64,000 nt of DNA from Tiliqua scincoides (GCF_035046505.1 NC_089823.1:29684388-29748387); one strand, 5' to 3'. Counted from the stretch's first letter, positions 45,001 through 59,167 are shown. The notes: generated by a model from the letters alone, not told the origin. Made by a program: numbers and translations.

Positions 45001-46640
45001 CAGCAGCTACAGGACAAACCCATGTAAGATGTTTGTAATGTATCCCCGAGTACGCAAAATATTTTGACAAAAGGAGAAAAATTAGTAAGTACTCAGTAAC
45101 TAACTTTCGACTTTGAAAAGCAAATGGTGGTTGGTGATCTGGTACTGCATTGATCAGCCTCTTAAAGTAGCCTGCCATCCAGGCAAAGAACCTTTGGTCC
45201 TGACCCTATGCTGCCACAGTGGCGGCTCACAAAATTGGGTTTTAAGATGGTTTCTGCAAACTTCCATCCATGTACAAAGTGACTTCTCAAGCAAGCAACA
45301 TGCTACAAGTTGAAGATGAACTTGCATATATGCATGCTACACAAAGGTACATCACTACGGATAACAAGAACCCAGTTTCACAATCGAAATGCTCATCTAT
45401 CATCAAGTTCACCTGGGAGAAGGAAGTCTTTGTTCAGGGCTGTGTTTATTCCATGATCGCAAAGACCAAGTGCAGAGCTGAATGTTTTGGGTGCAAAATA
45501 TTCCTTCCTAGGAGTCTTGGGACATAACTACATGTCACAAGAAAGGCAGAGCAGCTTCTCTGAAAAGCAACTGTATGTCCCAGAAGCCATTATTCCACCC
45601 TCCCACAAAATGCCTCCATCTGAACATCACATCTTCATGAAGTGGTTCTGGAGAAAATGGGAGTTTCGTCTTCTATCCTAGAATCCCACCTAGTAAGGAC
45701 ACTATGTGATATAGCATTGCACTTTGGGGGAGGGTATGGGAAGCAATAACCACAGTTAGGAGAAACAGTGCCACCTGTGAGTTTTGAATTTGCACCAATT
45801 GTGGCCCTACCCGTCATTTTTGTTGCCAGCAACAAATATGGGAAGTGCCATTTCAGTTCAGCTTTGTTTTAATTCCTCCTGCCCCCCCCCCACCCAAAAT
45901 GTCCTGGACAAATCACATAGGTTCTGATAGCACAGCACTGCATTTCCCACTTGTGATAGAAAATGATACAAAAAGGTATTGCGCTATGTCTTGGCATCAG
46001 GACACTGTTAAGTTGTCCAGAACCTTACAAAACAAGGAATTAAAATATGCACTTGGGAATGCCAAGCATTTAGCGATGTAATTCCCATCCCTCCACTAGG
46101 AAATGATGTGGAACAGTGTTGGGAAAACGCACAAAGGATGTGGAAGTGAGACATGGATGTTATTTTCAGGAGCAACTACCCATTTCACATAATGCACAGT
46201 TCCAGTTTCACCTTTCCTTCAGGTAAGTTTCTAAACCCTAAGGTTGCAAAGACAGGCATGAAATTATGTGAGAAATGCTTGATTAAATCTCAGAAGCTTC
46301 CTGGGAGGGGGTGGGGGGCAGGAATAGAAGCATCAGCACAATTTCCAGTAAGTAAAAGGAGGAACAGTTCAAAAGAGGCACAGCTTTGTCCCTCCCTGCA
46401 ATGTAGCGGAGGTAAAATAAGTTGCTTAAATTAGGAAACACATGAAAAACTGAATGGACAAGTATTACATTCCTGGTAAAATAGATAACATGATGGGATC
46501 TCCCTGGATAGAAACAGCATCCTTTCAGTACCACATGATATGGACAATAAGGATGGGGTGGGCAGGCACACACACCAAAGCCATCATACAGTGCTTCTGA
46601 GCTTCCACAAAGATCTGGCTGATGGTTGCTGGAAATAAAA
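42096..46640. other. Intergenic DNA downstream of SMAD9
   Basis: No gene and hardly any repeat is seen over 4.5 kb; part may be a long SMAD9 3' UTR read from the minus strand. The one notable structure is the inverted repeat at 43986-44075. Confidence 0.5.
43986..44075. repeat. 23-bp inverted repeat with 44-nt spacer
   Basis: Arms 43986-44008 and 44053-44075 (CCAGAGTAATGCTTCCATGA and complement) pair at 21 of 23 positions. The left arm itself contains a short palindrome, CTTCCATGAATGGAAG. No transposon ends are visible. Confidence 0.8.
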
Positions 46641-46651
46641 TGTGGACATGA

Positions 46652-47085
46652 TTTATTTGAAAATTTTTTACCCCACCTTTCCCATGCAAAGGCAAATGTC
46701 CAAGGTCTTACCTAATAAGGACATTCTTATGATTTTACATGCCAAATCATTTGATTTGCCAAATTTATAAAGACTGCAGAATTTAGCTTTGCTTCGGGCA
46801 TAATTGAATTTTGCACATATAAACTGGCCTTTCCACACCCAGAAACAGGTATGCTTAAACATAAATGCCTACGACTTTGTTATCAGTTGGCAACACAATG
46901 TATCCTACTCACTTCTTATTAACTAATAACCACAAATAAAGCATGAAAAAACAGATAAACTATGTATATACACATTCATATATTTACAGCTACATACAGA
47001 AAATTAAGTTGGCTAGAATATGACAATTCTACAAGCCACTGCCTGCAATAGCATTCGTTCCATAGGTAGTTTGCAGAGTTGTTTC
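46652..47085 (-). other. SMAD9: SMAD9 3' UTR, proximal part
   Basis: Sequence following the stop codon on the minus strand. AATAAA (plus-strand TTTATT at 46652-46657) is the first plausible polyadenylation signal I noted; mammalian SMAD9 has a long 3' UTR, so the real end may be further left. Confidence 0.4.
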
Positions 47086-47250
<165 letters not shown>

Positions 47251-47528
47251 TCATAGTCACAAAGGTTAAAGGTTATCTTATTCTTCATCCCATCAAAGAA
47301 GGTCCAGTTTTGCAGAATGCAGTGAAAATAACATCTGCTACATTCTAGAAAAATAGCAGTGTCAGGAGTTTTATAGTTTAGCCATTGACCAAACAAAATA
47401 AAAAAGTGAATCTCAGCAAGAGCAGATTTGTTCATTGACCAGATACAATTTGCAGTATTGTGCTTGAGGCCCACAGCATTATCTCTGTATTTTAGAGAGT
47501 TTAAACGTAATCCCATCATTGTCTAGGA

Positions 47529-47798
47529 CAAGGGGTATCAAACATAAGGCCCACGGGCCAAATGCTGCCCCCAGAAGCAATTTATCGGCATTTGTTATAA
47601 TTGGGTTCTCCCAGTATGATTGGGCTCACATATCTTGAAAATATGAACAAGATTTGTACATTTTCTGTCATTTACAGTGAATGAGTTTCTATGTGCTTAT
47701 TTCTGGCCCTCATCGACTTAATGATGTCACTTCTGGCCCTCAGCAGGCACCATGAACGCTAACTTCACCCTGTGTATGAAACTAGTTTGATGTCCCTG
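47529..47798 (-). mobile_element. hAT (Buster-type) element, 270 bp
   Basis: Ends CAAGGGGTATCAAACATAAG and TTTGATGTCCCTG; duplications GTCTAGGA (47521-47528) and GTCTAGGT (47799-47806) differ at one base. It is a reverse-oriented relative of 27657-27996. Confidence 0.85.
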
Positions 47799-48704
47799 GT
47801 CTAGGTCTAGATCTGAGAATAACTAGAACTTATTCAGACTTGATTCACACATACATCACTTAAATACTGCACTTATCAATGAACTTCAGATAGCCCTACA
47901 GCTCGCTTGGGGTGAATGGAGAAACCTCAAGAGAAGGGTTCACATCTCACTTCAGGAACAGTGCCTGTGAAAAGAAGGAACTTTTTAAAGGAAGGACCGT
48001 GCAAAATGGTAGAGCACCCATTTTCCATAAAGAAAGTTCCTCTTCAATCCTTGGTATTTCAAGTTAGAAGAATTTCAATTAGCAATGCTGGAAACAGCAT
48101 TTGCTTGTGTCCTGGGAGAGCTGTTGCCAATCAGGAGGAGAAACATTAAGTTCCAATCAGCTTGCTGGATGGCATGGGCCACTGGGTCTCCCTCTCCAGT
48201 CACCAACCCCTAGCTGGTACTTGCACCTGGCCAGTTGGTGCCTCCCCAAGCTCTGCAGTAGACAAACAGCTCTCTTTCCTATTCCCAGTCTGCTCCTCAT
48301 GATTCCTCTTGCTTCCCTTGCAGTTTCCTTCCTGTTTGCACTCCGCTTTCCTTCTCTGCATCTTTCCCCTTTTCTTCTCCCACCTAAGTTCTGTTTCAGT
48401 GTTTGGCTGCTCTTCCAGCACTGCTTCTCTTCTTACCCCTTTCCCTCTTCATTTTGCCTTGCCTCCCCTACCGCCGTGGTGCTCTCCAACCCCCCATAGC
48501 ATCCTCTTTCACTTTTACATCTCTGCCTCTCTGTGTGCCCCATTTCCATGCCAGTAGCCCAGTGGTTCATGAACTTTTCCAGCTCGTGCCTACCCTGATT
48601 CTTGTAGCCATTGGCCATGGCTCCCCATTACAACACCTCACCTCAGTTACCCCCAAAATGGGGATGAAGGTGTTATACACTAGAAACAAAAAACAGCTGC
48701 CAGC

Positions 48705-48803
48705 ACTCTGAGGCTGCAATCCTAACCACACTTACCTGAGAGTAAGCCTCACTGAACAAAATAGGACTTACTTCTGAGTAGACCTGGTTAGGATTGTGCC
48801 CTG
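48705..48803. mobile_element. 95-bp palindromic MITE
   Basis: GGCTGCAATCCTAACCACAC at the left and GGTTAGGATTGTGCCC at the right form an almost perfect inverted pair. Confidence 0.85.
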
Positions 48804-48919
48804 AGTTTGTTAGCCGCACACCTGGAGGGTTTGGGAAAGGGAGGGGGGAAGTGATGAATTTGCAGGAGGGGAAGACTTTGTTTTGTGTGCATCTGCTAAT
48901 TGCAAACTGAGACCTAGAG

Positions 48920-49018
48920 ACTTTGGCTGGAATCCTAACCCCACTTTCCTGGGAGTGAGTCCCATTGAACACACTAGGACTTATTTCTGTGTAGACCTAG
49001 CTAGGATTGTGCCTTTTG
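48920..49018. mobile_element. 95-bp palindromic MITE
   Basis: GGCTGGAATCCTAACCCCAC and AGCTAGGATTGTGCC close the copy. Confidence 0.82.
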
Positions 49019-49215
49019 TCTTACAATAGCAGCCAACAGAGTACCCCCCTCCCCCCCCCCAAAAAAAAAGAAGGTAGGAGGAAAAAGGGGAATGGTTAAA
49101 AAGGAATGGGGATTTTAATTTTTAATCAATTTTTTGGAGACAAAGCCATCAAGAGTGGCTTTTTTTCTTTTTGGGGGGGAGGAAAAAGGTGAGGATCCTG
49201 GGTTAAGCTGACACA

Positions 49216-49306
49216 GACCCCAAGCCTATGTAGGTCTACTCAGAAGTAAGCCCCATTTGAGTCAATGGGGCTTACTCCCAGGAAAGTGTGGAAAGGATTG
49301 CAACCA
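49216..49306. mobile_element. 95-bp palindromic MITE
   Basis: CCCCAAGCCTATGTAGGTCT, CTCAGAAGTAAGCCCC, then GGGGCTTACTCCCAGG and GGAAAGGATTGCAACC. Confidence 0.8.
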
Positions 49307-49442
49307 CATACAGCAAGATTACAACTCACCCCAAAGTAGATGGGGGCTGCTCACACACACACACCCAACATGCAGATGCCACCCCTGTTCCTCCCAGGCA
49401 AGACGGAGGGTGCAGGGTGGGGCAGTTGGACACCCCCCCCTA

Positions 49443-49845
49443 GGAGCAGGTTGGCTCCTTCCCTCCCACGCAGCCTTGAACAATCCCAGGATGCCCAGGG
49501 TGAGGGGCACACTGGGAAATGTAGTCCTTGTGGCGAGGTTGCACATGGAGAGAGCTCCATGATGAGATGCGGCACCTCTGCCTGCCTACCCAGCCAGCCT
49601 TCTCTCCTGCCTCCCCCCACCATGTTTCACACACCCTCCCAGCCTCACACTGCCCCACCCACCTTGTTCACAGCTGCAGAAAAGCAGCAAGCCAGGAGGC
49701 AGCACGTAGAGCAGAGCTCAGCAGCAGAGCAGAGTAGCTGCCGGCTACATCTCTCCCTGGCGTGATGCCTGGCGAAGCCCCTGGAAGCCAGCCAAGCCTC
49801 ACTAGGGAGGTGGGACACACAGATTGAATACCTCAGCAGTAGCCC
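49443..49845. repeat. Related repeat pair, copy 1, with ZNF143-like site
   Basis: It runs parallel to 51412-51858: AGGAGCAGGTTGGCTCC, CACACTGGGAAATGTAGTCC, GTTGCACATGGAGAGAGCTC, CCCCCCACCATGTTTCACA, GATTGAATACCTCAGC. It lacks a roughly 100-bp part that copy 2 has near the left. Direct orientation, about 2 kb apart. Family unknown; a solo LTR or an old segmental duplication are both possible. Confidence 0.75.
49509..49530 (-). promoter_or_regulatory. ZNF143 (Staf) site-like motif
   Basis: On the minus strand it reads GGACTACATTTCCCAGTGTG, matching the ACTACAnnTCCCAG core of ZNF143/THAP11 sites. The same motif sits in copy 2 at about 51559-51580. Confidence 0.55.
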
Positions 49846-50948
49846 CTTTTGAAGGCTGGTACCAGCTCCCTGCTGCCACCAATACACAGCTGGTGAGCTG
49901 TCACCTGGCTGAGTTTCAGAGGCGCATAGCAATAACATCACTGCCAAGCACCTCCACAGTGGCTTGTAACAAACCTCAAGCAGCTGTGGCTCATTCCGCA
50001 TCACAGGGAGCAGCAGCATGCTACACCTTCCATGGATCACCACATCCTCACAGAGAAGAAATCCTGACAGACCAATGACAGGAGTGAGGGTGGTGAGCAA
50101 CATCTACCATGCAAAAAAGCTGCCAAGACCTATCAGCCAATAGCTCTGTTTAGTGCAAAACTTTTACTCACAAGCTCTCCCATCCTGCAAAAATGACTTG
50201 CACAAAGAACAATCTTCCTCATGGGTACATATAAAAGAATCTTTGTCAGGTCATGCAACATAACCCTGCATGCCATGGCCAGGGATCAATGAGCCCTGCT
50301 GACTGACTAATGAATGCATTTCTTACTACCACAGTACAATCTGACTAATTATTTGTTTTGGAAGAAGTGAGGACTGAATCCTGTCCTTCCATTCCATTCC
50401 CACTTCAGCAAAAAGTGACTGAACTCTCAGACCTAACATGCAGCACACCATTCAGTGAGTACATGCACACATTTATAGAAAATGTAGACACATTTTGACC
50501 CAGCTTATGAGTCAAATGCTAAAGTAGAAGTTACCTTTAACAGTTTATACTGTCAATGAGAAAGGTAACATTTCTCTCCTGTTCAAGAAAGGCTTTTCTC
50601 AGGCATTCTGATTTGGTAAAGATTTGCCTTACCAAATCCTTAAACGAATGTGTATTTCTGAATGTATATGCTTTCAGTTAATGGTCTGTAACCACCCTTC
50701 CATAGACCACTCACATTTAATTTCTGAGATGCTTGCATTTATTACAATCATGCATCTTGATAAGCCAAAAGATGCTTGTAGGACTAAGAGTTAAGGAATC
50801 TGAGCACACTGAAGGAAAGCAGTTACACTGTGTAGACAAGAGACTATCTGTGGCACTGCATCTAGTTGTACTTCTGACTTTTCATGATGAAGACTGGCTG
50901 ACACAGCATCTTGCTTATCAAGTTCTTGTTTCATTAAACTGTTCTCCA

Positions 50949-50964
50949 TCGCCCTCTTGTGGCA
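50949..50964 (-). promoter_or_regulatory. CTCF-like motif
   Basis: On the minus strand GCCACAAGAGGGCGATGG fits the CTCF core CCAC(A/T)AG(A/G)GGGC. It is a single match by eye, with no occupancy data. Confidence 0.35.
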
Positions 50965-51411
50965 GTTTGAAAAGAGTCTGCTTTATGTAAGTGTCTGTTC
51001 TGTACAAACCACATATCGTTCTAATTGTGTATGTTTTGTAGAATGCAGTTTCCAGCCTTTAAGTTAGGAATGCTTCCAAAATCTGAATTTCTCCCTGGAT
51101 TTTGGGGCTATGAATTACACAGTCCTCTTTCCAAAGTACAACAGAAACTTTAGGAATTTTCCATACTGTGCTTCTGAATCTTGTACAGAGCACTGCACAG
51201 GCACAGTTTCTGTACATGGTCCTGATAGCTGACTTTGGGCAAACTGTTTACCCCTGGCCCCTCTGTTTTTCTGCCAGTTAACGTATTTGGCTTAATGAGA
51301 TCTGTTCATTCTTGTACATATCTCAAATTCAGCAAGTCAGAATCCAGAAACTATTTCCTTTCAAAGGAAGAAACAGAACACTAGCACTTTCTCCTCCACT
51401 ACCAGATAGGA

Positions 51412-51858
51412 GCAGGCTGGCTCCCTCCTTCGCTTACTCTTCCCTCCCAGTTTGAAGCCTGCCAGGAGTGCACCCTGTGCTGATGAGATATAGCACCTCC
51501 ACACTCTTCTCCTCTCCTCCAGCCTTGACCAATCCCAGGATGACCAGGGCAAGGGGCACACTGGGAAATGTAGTCCCTGGGATGAGGTTGCACATGGAGA
51601 GAGCTCCATGATGAGATGCGGCACCTCTGCGAATGCCCAGCCAGCCTTCTCTCCCACCTCCCCCCACCATGTTTCACAGCCCTCCCAGCCTCATGCTGCC
51701 CCACCCACCTCTTTCACAGCTGCAGAAAAGCAGCAAGTCAACAGGCAGCAGGTGCAGCTGAGCAGAGCAGAGCTCTGCAGAATCAGCTGCAGCCACCTTT
51801 CTCCCCGAGATGCCTGGCGACGCCCTAGGGAGGCGGGATGCACAGATTGAATACCTCA
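51412..51858. repeat. Related repeat pair, copy 2, with ZNF143-like site
   Basis: It matches 49443-49845 apart from an additional segment at about 51440-51525 (CTTCCCTCCCAGTTTGAAGC and following). Both copies stop at GATTGAATACCTCAGC, which marks a shared right border. Confidence 0.75.
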
Positions 51859-52138
51859 GCTATATGGGCTTAAATTGCTTCAGTTTCCGAACTCTCCAAA
51901 CAGGGGTGATTGCAAACTGAACGTAGGTTTCAATAACTAAGTTTAGCTTTTCTGAGGCATGAGGAACCCGGCAGAGTCCACAGGGCTCCCTGCACACATC
52001 CCCAGAGGCCAGCGCTGGCTGAGGTAAGTTAAAAAAGATGTTCTGTCTTTGCAGCAGTGCAATTGTAGTGATCAAACTACCACTATCAAGGCTTCGAGTA
52101 GTTCCCAAACTCCTGTAGCGTTTGGGAACCACTGCTAT
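51859..52138. mobile_element. hAT-like remnant
   Basis: TTTGGGAACCACTG at 52117-52130 is a hAT right end, followed by GCTATATG; the same 8 bp occur at 51858-51865. The left terminus does not look like CAGTG, so the full element is uncertain. AAGTTTAGCTTTTCTGAGGC recalls the element at 14990-15295. Confidence 0.4.
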
Positions 52139-52316
52139 ATGTGAATGTGTGGATTTGGAATTGAAGCCACATAAGCCTGCTTAGGGATTTTGTGGCCACC
52201 CTGTATATCTCTCTCCTTCTGTCTCCGGTAATGGTGCGATCATGGCAATCGGGTCACCCATTCCCTCAAGGGGGCAGAGACAGGGCTTTCCTGGCTGGGG
52301 GGTTGCAACACCCTAG

Positions 52317-52541
52317 TTATTTATTTATTTATTTACATTTTTATACCTCCATTCTTCCAAAGAGCTCAGGGCAGTGTACACAGCTGCTCCCCTCCTTTTA
52401 TCCTCACATCAACCCTGTGAGGTAGGTGAGGCTGAGATAAAGTGACTGGCCCAAGGTCACCCAGGAAGCTTCATGGCTGAGGGGGGATTTGAACCTGGAT
52501 CTTCCAGGTCTAAGTCCACCTCCTAAACCACTACCCCTGCC
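52317..52541 (-). mobile_element. tRNA-derived SINE (squamate type)
   Basis: On the minus strand it has the B-box GGTTCAAATCC, GGGCCAGTCACTTTATCTCA, GGGTTGATGTGAGG, then GAGCTCTTTGGAAGAATGGA and a (TAAA)n tail (plus strand TTATTTATTT). Second full copy in the window. Confidence 0.85.
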
Positions 52542-53401
52542 ATATACGGACTTTGTGGCCACCCTGTATGTGCAGGAATAAATCCGTTTTGTCATAACTA
52601 TCACTATGTTGTCCCTTGGTTGCTTGTTTATATTTTAGAGTTACTGAAAAATGCGGGGGGAGGGGGAGATCTAACAAGGAATTACATGGTTTTCAACTAT
52701 TTCCATCATGCCAAGTGATAGAGGGAACAGCACATGATCTACTTTTCTCTACTTAACTATACAGAATATTATCAGAGAAAATGCGGAGGAAACAGAAAAG
52801 CTGTGGTGAAACTGGCTTTGCTTCTGTAGTTTTAACAAGCCTGTTCACGTCTTCAAATGAACAAAATTTTGCCTACACACCTGTGAGTCAATATTGCTCA
52901 CTGACCACTAACAGCAGCAAGAGCTTGATATTGCATGCAGTATCTTGAAGTCTTGCATGCAACTTCAAAAAAGACCCACCAGCTTGTTTCAGCTTGCAAA
53001 ATGTTTTAGGGTTGTAACCGGAAATAGCTTTATTATCCTTCAAACAGGTTTTCTGAACTTCCTTGCAGGAGTCTTTCTGATACAGAAAGTGCCAAGAAAG
53101 TGGACAGAAGACGCTCCTAATCTTAAGAAGCAGGTTGGATAACATTTTCAGATTGTTTTCTATTATGGTAGCATGTAGCAAATTTGGCTTGCTAAAGTTC
53201 ACTAGACAATATATTCCTTGTTTGTTGGGAATACCCGCCAATGGGCATCTTGGTTTCTTCTGCACTGTACCCCAACCTCTGAAACCCATGTTCTTTGTTT
53301 CCTGGCAGTGACAACTGCAATTGGAGGGACCATCCCTATGTTAAATACCACTCTGTGATGGGGCATTGAATACCACAAATTTCACTATTTCATTCTATTT
53401 A

Positions 53402-54508
<1,107 letters not shown>

Positions 54509-54707
54509 TCATCACAGCACGATGACTATTTACATGTGTTGTTGACAGGTGCGTCCCTGGGAATTCTATTCCTTCCTGATTTTTTTAACTTGATCGTTCC
54601 CAAGCATAGTTATTATGTAGTATTTTGAAACATAGGTGTCACAGGGAGCTGCTCTAAAATTTACCTGTAAAGTTTGTGGTGCCTCTACATCTACAGTGTT
54701 ATGCATC

Positions 54708-55206
54708 TAAGGGAGCAATCCTAACTTGCGCTGGAACAGGCAAGCCAGGAGGCTTGCACTGTATCCAGCGCAGGATTGTGGCCAGAAGCAGCTCAGCCAG
54801 AGGTAAGGGGAAATTTCCTCTTACCCCTGGCTGCTGGCCACAGTGGGTCTCCTCAGACTTGTGCCACATCCAGAGGTGGCACAGAGGTGGCTTGAAGTCG
54901 CTCCGTTCTCTCCGGGGACGAGGTTTGGGATCTGGCATAACTGCCGGATCCCAGCCCCGCCTCCCTCTCCTCACCCACCCTCCCCTGGGGCCGCCCATCG
55001 CCCTCCCTCTCCCGACCCAAGAACAACTCCCTCCCTCCTTCTCCCCACCCCTACATTTTCCACTTGTGTCAGCGCAGGCGGGTTGACACAAGCTGGCGTG
55101 GAGGCGTCTGCCAGCCTCCACAGGCCGGCGCTTCTCAGAGCACTGGCCTGACTTCCCCTCAAGGAGGCGCAAACATGCCTATCTAAAGGTTTGGATTGCA
55201 CCCTAA
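54708..55206. mobile_element. Long CAATCCTA MITE family, copy 4
   Basis: Ends TAAGGGAGCAATCCTAACTT and TTTGGATTGCACCCTAA; GCGCTGGAACAGGCAAGCC is the same as in copy 1. It lies inside a SMAD9 intron. Confidence 0.78.
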
Positions 55207-56061
55207 GGAAGGTATACACTGTAGCAGTTAATGCCAGCATCTCAGCCTTAACTTCCACAGATTCTCTGTGTGTCTACATGGAGAAGCAATGATGGGAATT
55301 AACTAAGCAGACAGCCCTGCAGACAATCACTATCCCATGTGGCTCCAAGTAACATGATGTACGCTTTTATGTAGCTACCATGTGACTCTCAGTCATCTGA
55401 CTCTACCTTGATTCATTTTACATGATATGCATTCAGCTCATTTGTGATTAGAAGTGGATCTGCGCACCCCTGCGCATACCTTAAGACATTTCTGCTCAAC
55501 ATTGCATATACACAATAGGGATCAAATAATTACAGCTGCAGAAATTGGGCAGAAATGAGTTAATGTATTACTTTTATTTGCTAGTGGGTGAGAATTCTGG
55601 CACTAAGTATGATGAAGCACTTCTGAAGAGTATCTAGTGATGAAACAGATTTATCAGACTCAAATTGAGAGTTATAAGCCGAACAGCTGCCACTTAATAT
55701 AATTCCTTCAATATAGTACAGCAGTAGCAACTTGCACCCCAGGGAGCAGGTACAATAGTTTGGAACTGATTTCAGCTATAAAAATGCAGGAAAGAGATCT
55801 TGAGAACAAGGCATTCTCATAACATCAACTGAGCTGTGGTGGTGAAATGGGCAAACAAATTTGACCTTCCTGTAAAAAAGAACCAACACTAAAACAGAGT
55901 ATCAGTGTGGTTGTGTGTATGACATGAAGCAGTGAAAAGGCTCTTCCACTTCTGTGCGCCCACACCTGTTCATCTGTTTTCTGTGATATGTTGTCATACA
56001 ATTCAGGGGTGCAGACATGTTTGCTGAATCAAAAAACAGTGTGACTTGTGACACCTTAAAG

Positions 56062-56464
56062 CAGTGGTTTCCTAACTGTGGGTTGGGATCCACTGGTGGG
56101 TAGCAACCTGATTTTTGGTGGGTCACATAAGGGTGACAGAAAGATCAGATAACTAATTGACTCAAGCCCGAAGCTATTCAAAAATCAGATAGTTGCTAAT
56201 AACCCTGCAAAAAGCTCAGCTCCTGCAGTCTGCAAGATAGATGCTAACTACCCTGCAAAGAGTTTAGCTGCTGCAGATTGCAAGCATGTGATAACAAGAA
56301 GATAAATGTTTGAGGCAACATGTTTGAGAGTCTCTTTTCTGCTTATTGCAAAAAATATGTTATTTCTTTCTAGATCTCTTTTAAAAGTCTGGTAAACCTA
56401 GGTGGGTCCCAACAGAGTTTCATTTTAAAGTGGGTCCTGGGCTTAAAACATTTGAGAACCACTG
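56062..56464. mobile_element. hAT (Buster-type) element, 403 bp
   Basis: Ends CAGTGGTTTCCTAACTGTG and CATTTGAGAACCACTG; duplications CCTTAAAG (56054-56061) and CTTTAAAG (56465-56472) differ at one base. Two near-repeats of CCCTGCAAA(A/G)AG(C/T) lie in the middle. Confidence 0.9.
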
Positions 56465-56929
56465 CTTTAAAGACTAACAAATTGATTTCAGCATAAACCT
56501 TTGTGGACCAGAGCTCAGCAGGTTCCACAAGACTCTATTATTTTTTCCAAAAATAATATTAGTGATGGAGAAGGTAAGTACCCAAAGAACAATAGATCAA
56601 GAAGTAACACCCCACTTTATCCAAAGCTCAAGACACAGTATGAAATGTAGGAAGATAGGCTTAAGGAGAAGTTTAGTTAGGAGGGGGGAAAAAGAGATGA
56701 AAACAACTTGATGTAGAGAGAGAACAAAGGTATATTATTCACATTCCCAAAATGTAAGATCCCAGGTTCTTGCAGCAGTAAACTTAATAAATCAAAAAAA
56801 AGGAAGTGGTTCAATACTTTGTGAAATTCACCATTATGGGATGCTACAGGGACCATTAAAATATAGCTTTAAATATAATGGCCAGGTTCCAAAGAACAAC
56901 ACAGCTAATATGCTCAAGAGAGCTTTGAG

Positions 56930-57010
56930 CTGCAATTCTGTACATTCACCTGGGAGTAAGCGTCATTGAATGCAATGGACCTGAATAAACATGCCTAGGA
57001 TGGCATTTCT
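56930..57010. mobile_element. 95-bp palindromic MITE, worn
   Basis: GCTGCAATTCTGTACATTCA, CCTGGGAGTAAGCGTC and ATGCCTAGGATGGCATTTC. Confidence 0.65.
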
Positions 57011-57636
57011 GGTTTTTATTTTTTTTATAAACAGCACCCCCATGTCTGCTAGATGGCAAACTGCTTATGAGAATGAGTCAAGTTTCAAAAGAAAAGTCAA
57101 AGATCCAAGTTGTGCTAACCTACAGTAGCTCTTTGTATACTAGGTCAAAGGTTACTAGCCATGGCAGCCAGAAGCATTGTCTCCATATTCAGAGATGCAA
57201 CATTTGTCTCAGACAGATTTGCTGATCTTTGGTGAATATTTAAAAGTATTGTTTATTAAAGAAAAAAAGGTGTACCAAGTCTAGCCATGAAGTTATTGGG
57301 TCAAGTTTCTATTTCCTTGGGCTTCTCTGCTATTGGCTGATATGTGTGATCTGCCGTCCAAACCCAGATGTAAGACTGAGGTCTTCAAATCAGTTCATGT
57401 ACAGCAATCCTACCAATATTCCAGTAAACCCAACAGATCTATTGGAGAATAAAGCAGCTTCAGGAGGTCAGCTAGAAGGACTTTTGTTAAGAATAAATTT
57501 TGCAAAGACCATTGTTAAAACAGCTGATATTTTTCAAGCAGAGGTCTATAAATCAGGCATTGCCCAAGTCTTTCCCCCTATAAAACAACACAAGTTTTTC
57601 TTTACATACTTTCAGGTTCTCCACCAGCGGATTTAC

Positions 57637-57750
57637 CTCCATTGGGCAATGACAGCACTAACTGACTGTCTGCCGTCGCATGCACAGGGCGGTTTCCATT
57701 GTGGTTTCCTGGTGTATCTCTGACATTGTAAGGTGGAGGTGGCGTTTCAA
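57637..57750 (-). CDS. SMAD9: SMAD9 coding exon, linker
   Basis: The 114-nt exon encodes VETPPPPYNVRDTPGNHNGN then RPVHATADSQLVLSLPNG. TPPPPY is the PY motif that Smurf ubiquitin ligases bind. This linker is the least conserved part of R-Smads, and HATADSQLVLSLPNG follows the DATADRHVVLSIPNG of mammalian SMAD9 but not SMAD1/5. Acceptor TTTCCCAG|TTGAAA; donor GGAG|GTAAAT. Confidence 0.95.
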
Positions 57751-58277
<527 letters not shown>

Positions 58278-58947
58278 TTAAAAACCAACTCTCACAAGAG
58301 TTACTGCAAGCTGTGCTTCCTCTGGGATCTGGCACATCAGCTGTGCTATCCAAATATCGTTCTCTCTCACGTTATTCCTGGAATGTTGACACAAACCTGT
58401 GGACTCAAACTGTAAGTACATTTTAGGAATTCCACAGGCAGTGAGACCTGTGAAACCTCATGGATTCCCCTTCTACTACCTTCTCCTTACTGATTCTCAC
58501 ACTTCCTTTCTCTTTCCCCCTTCTCACATTTCCAGTTCTCTACCCCACTGAGGCCTCACCTATAGATGAATAGGCACACACTTTCATGGCACGTACTTGT
58601 GAGAAAATGTTTATCATTCTGTATAACAGGCTGTCTGGCTTACTCATGAGTGACTCCACCAGCAGCCATTGCCAAAGGACCACCTTACCCTCAAAAATTC
58701 AGGCATAATCTGACCTCCCCACAGCAGCAAGTCACTTTTCCCACTACTCCAGTGGGGCCAGGACAAAAAAGAACCAGTAGAAACAGCTGTCACAAACCCA
58801 ATTCAATTTTTTTTCAATTGCTTAAAAATATGTTGGTGATTGCCCTTAAACTCTCAGATATCAGTGAGAGAGAACTGAGCAAACTGGCAAGCAAGACTGA
58901 AGCCCCATGCCAAAGTCTTCATTCTTCCTTATGACTAGACAGAATCC

Positions 58948-59040
58948 AAGACTACAGTCCTACACATACCTTGGGAGTAAGTCCCACTGAACTCCATGGG
59001 GCTTACTTCTGAGCAGACATGCATAGAATTACACTGAAAA
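58948..59040. mobile_element. 95-bp palindromic MITE
   Basis: CTACAGTCCTACACATACC, GGGAGTAAGTCCCACTGAAC, GGGGCTTACTTCTGAGCAGA. Confidence 0.78.
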
Positions 59041-59167
59041 TAAGTGGATACTTGCAAATTAGCTTCTTGCATAATTTATCCAGGTTATAGACTTCAGCTT
59101 TTCTAGGCATAGAATTTGGATTACCCAGGCACTCATTTTTGATGATTTTTATAAATTCAGGGTACAA

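Noticed and set aside
48101-48711. Leu/Pro/Ser-rich frames on the plus strand
   Set aside because: Three overlapping frames in a pyrimidine-rich part of a SMAD9 intron; no signal of a real gene.
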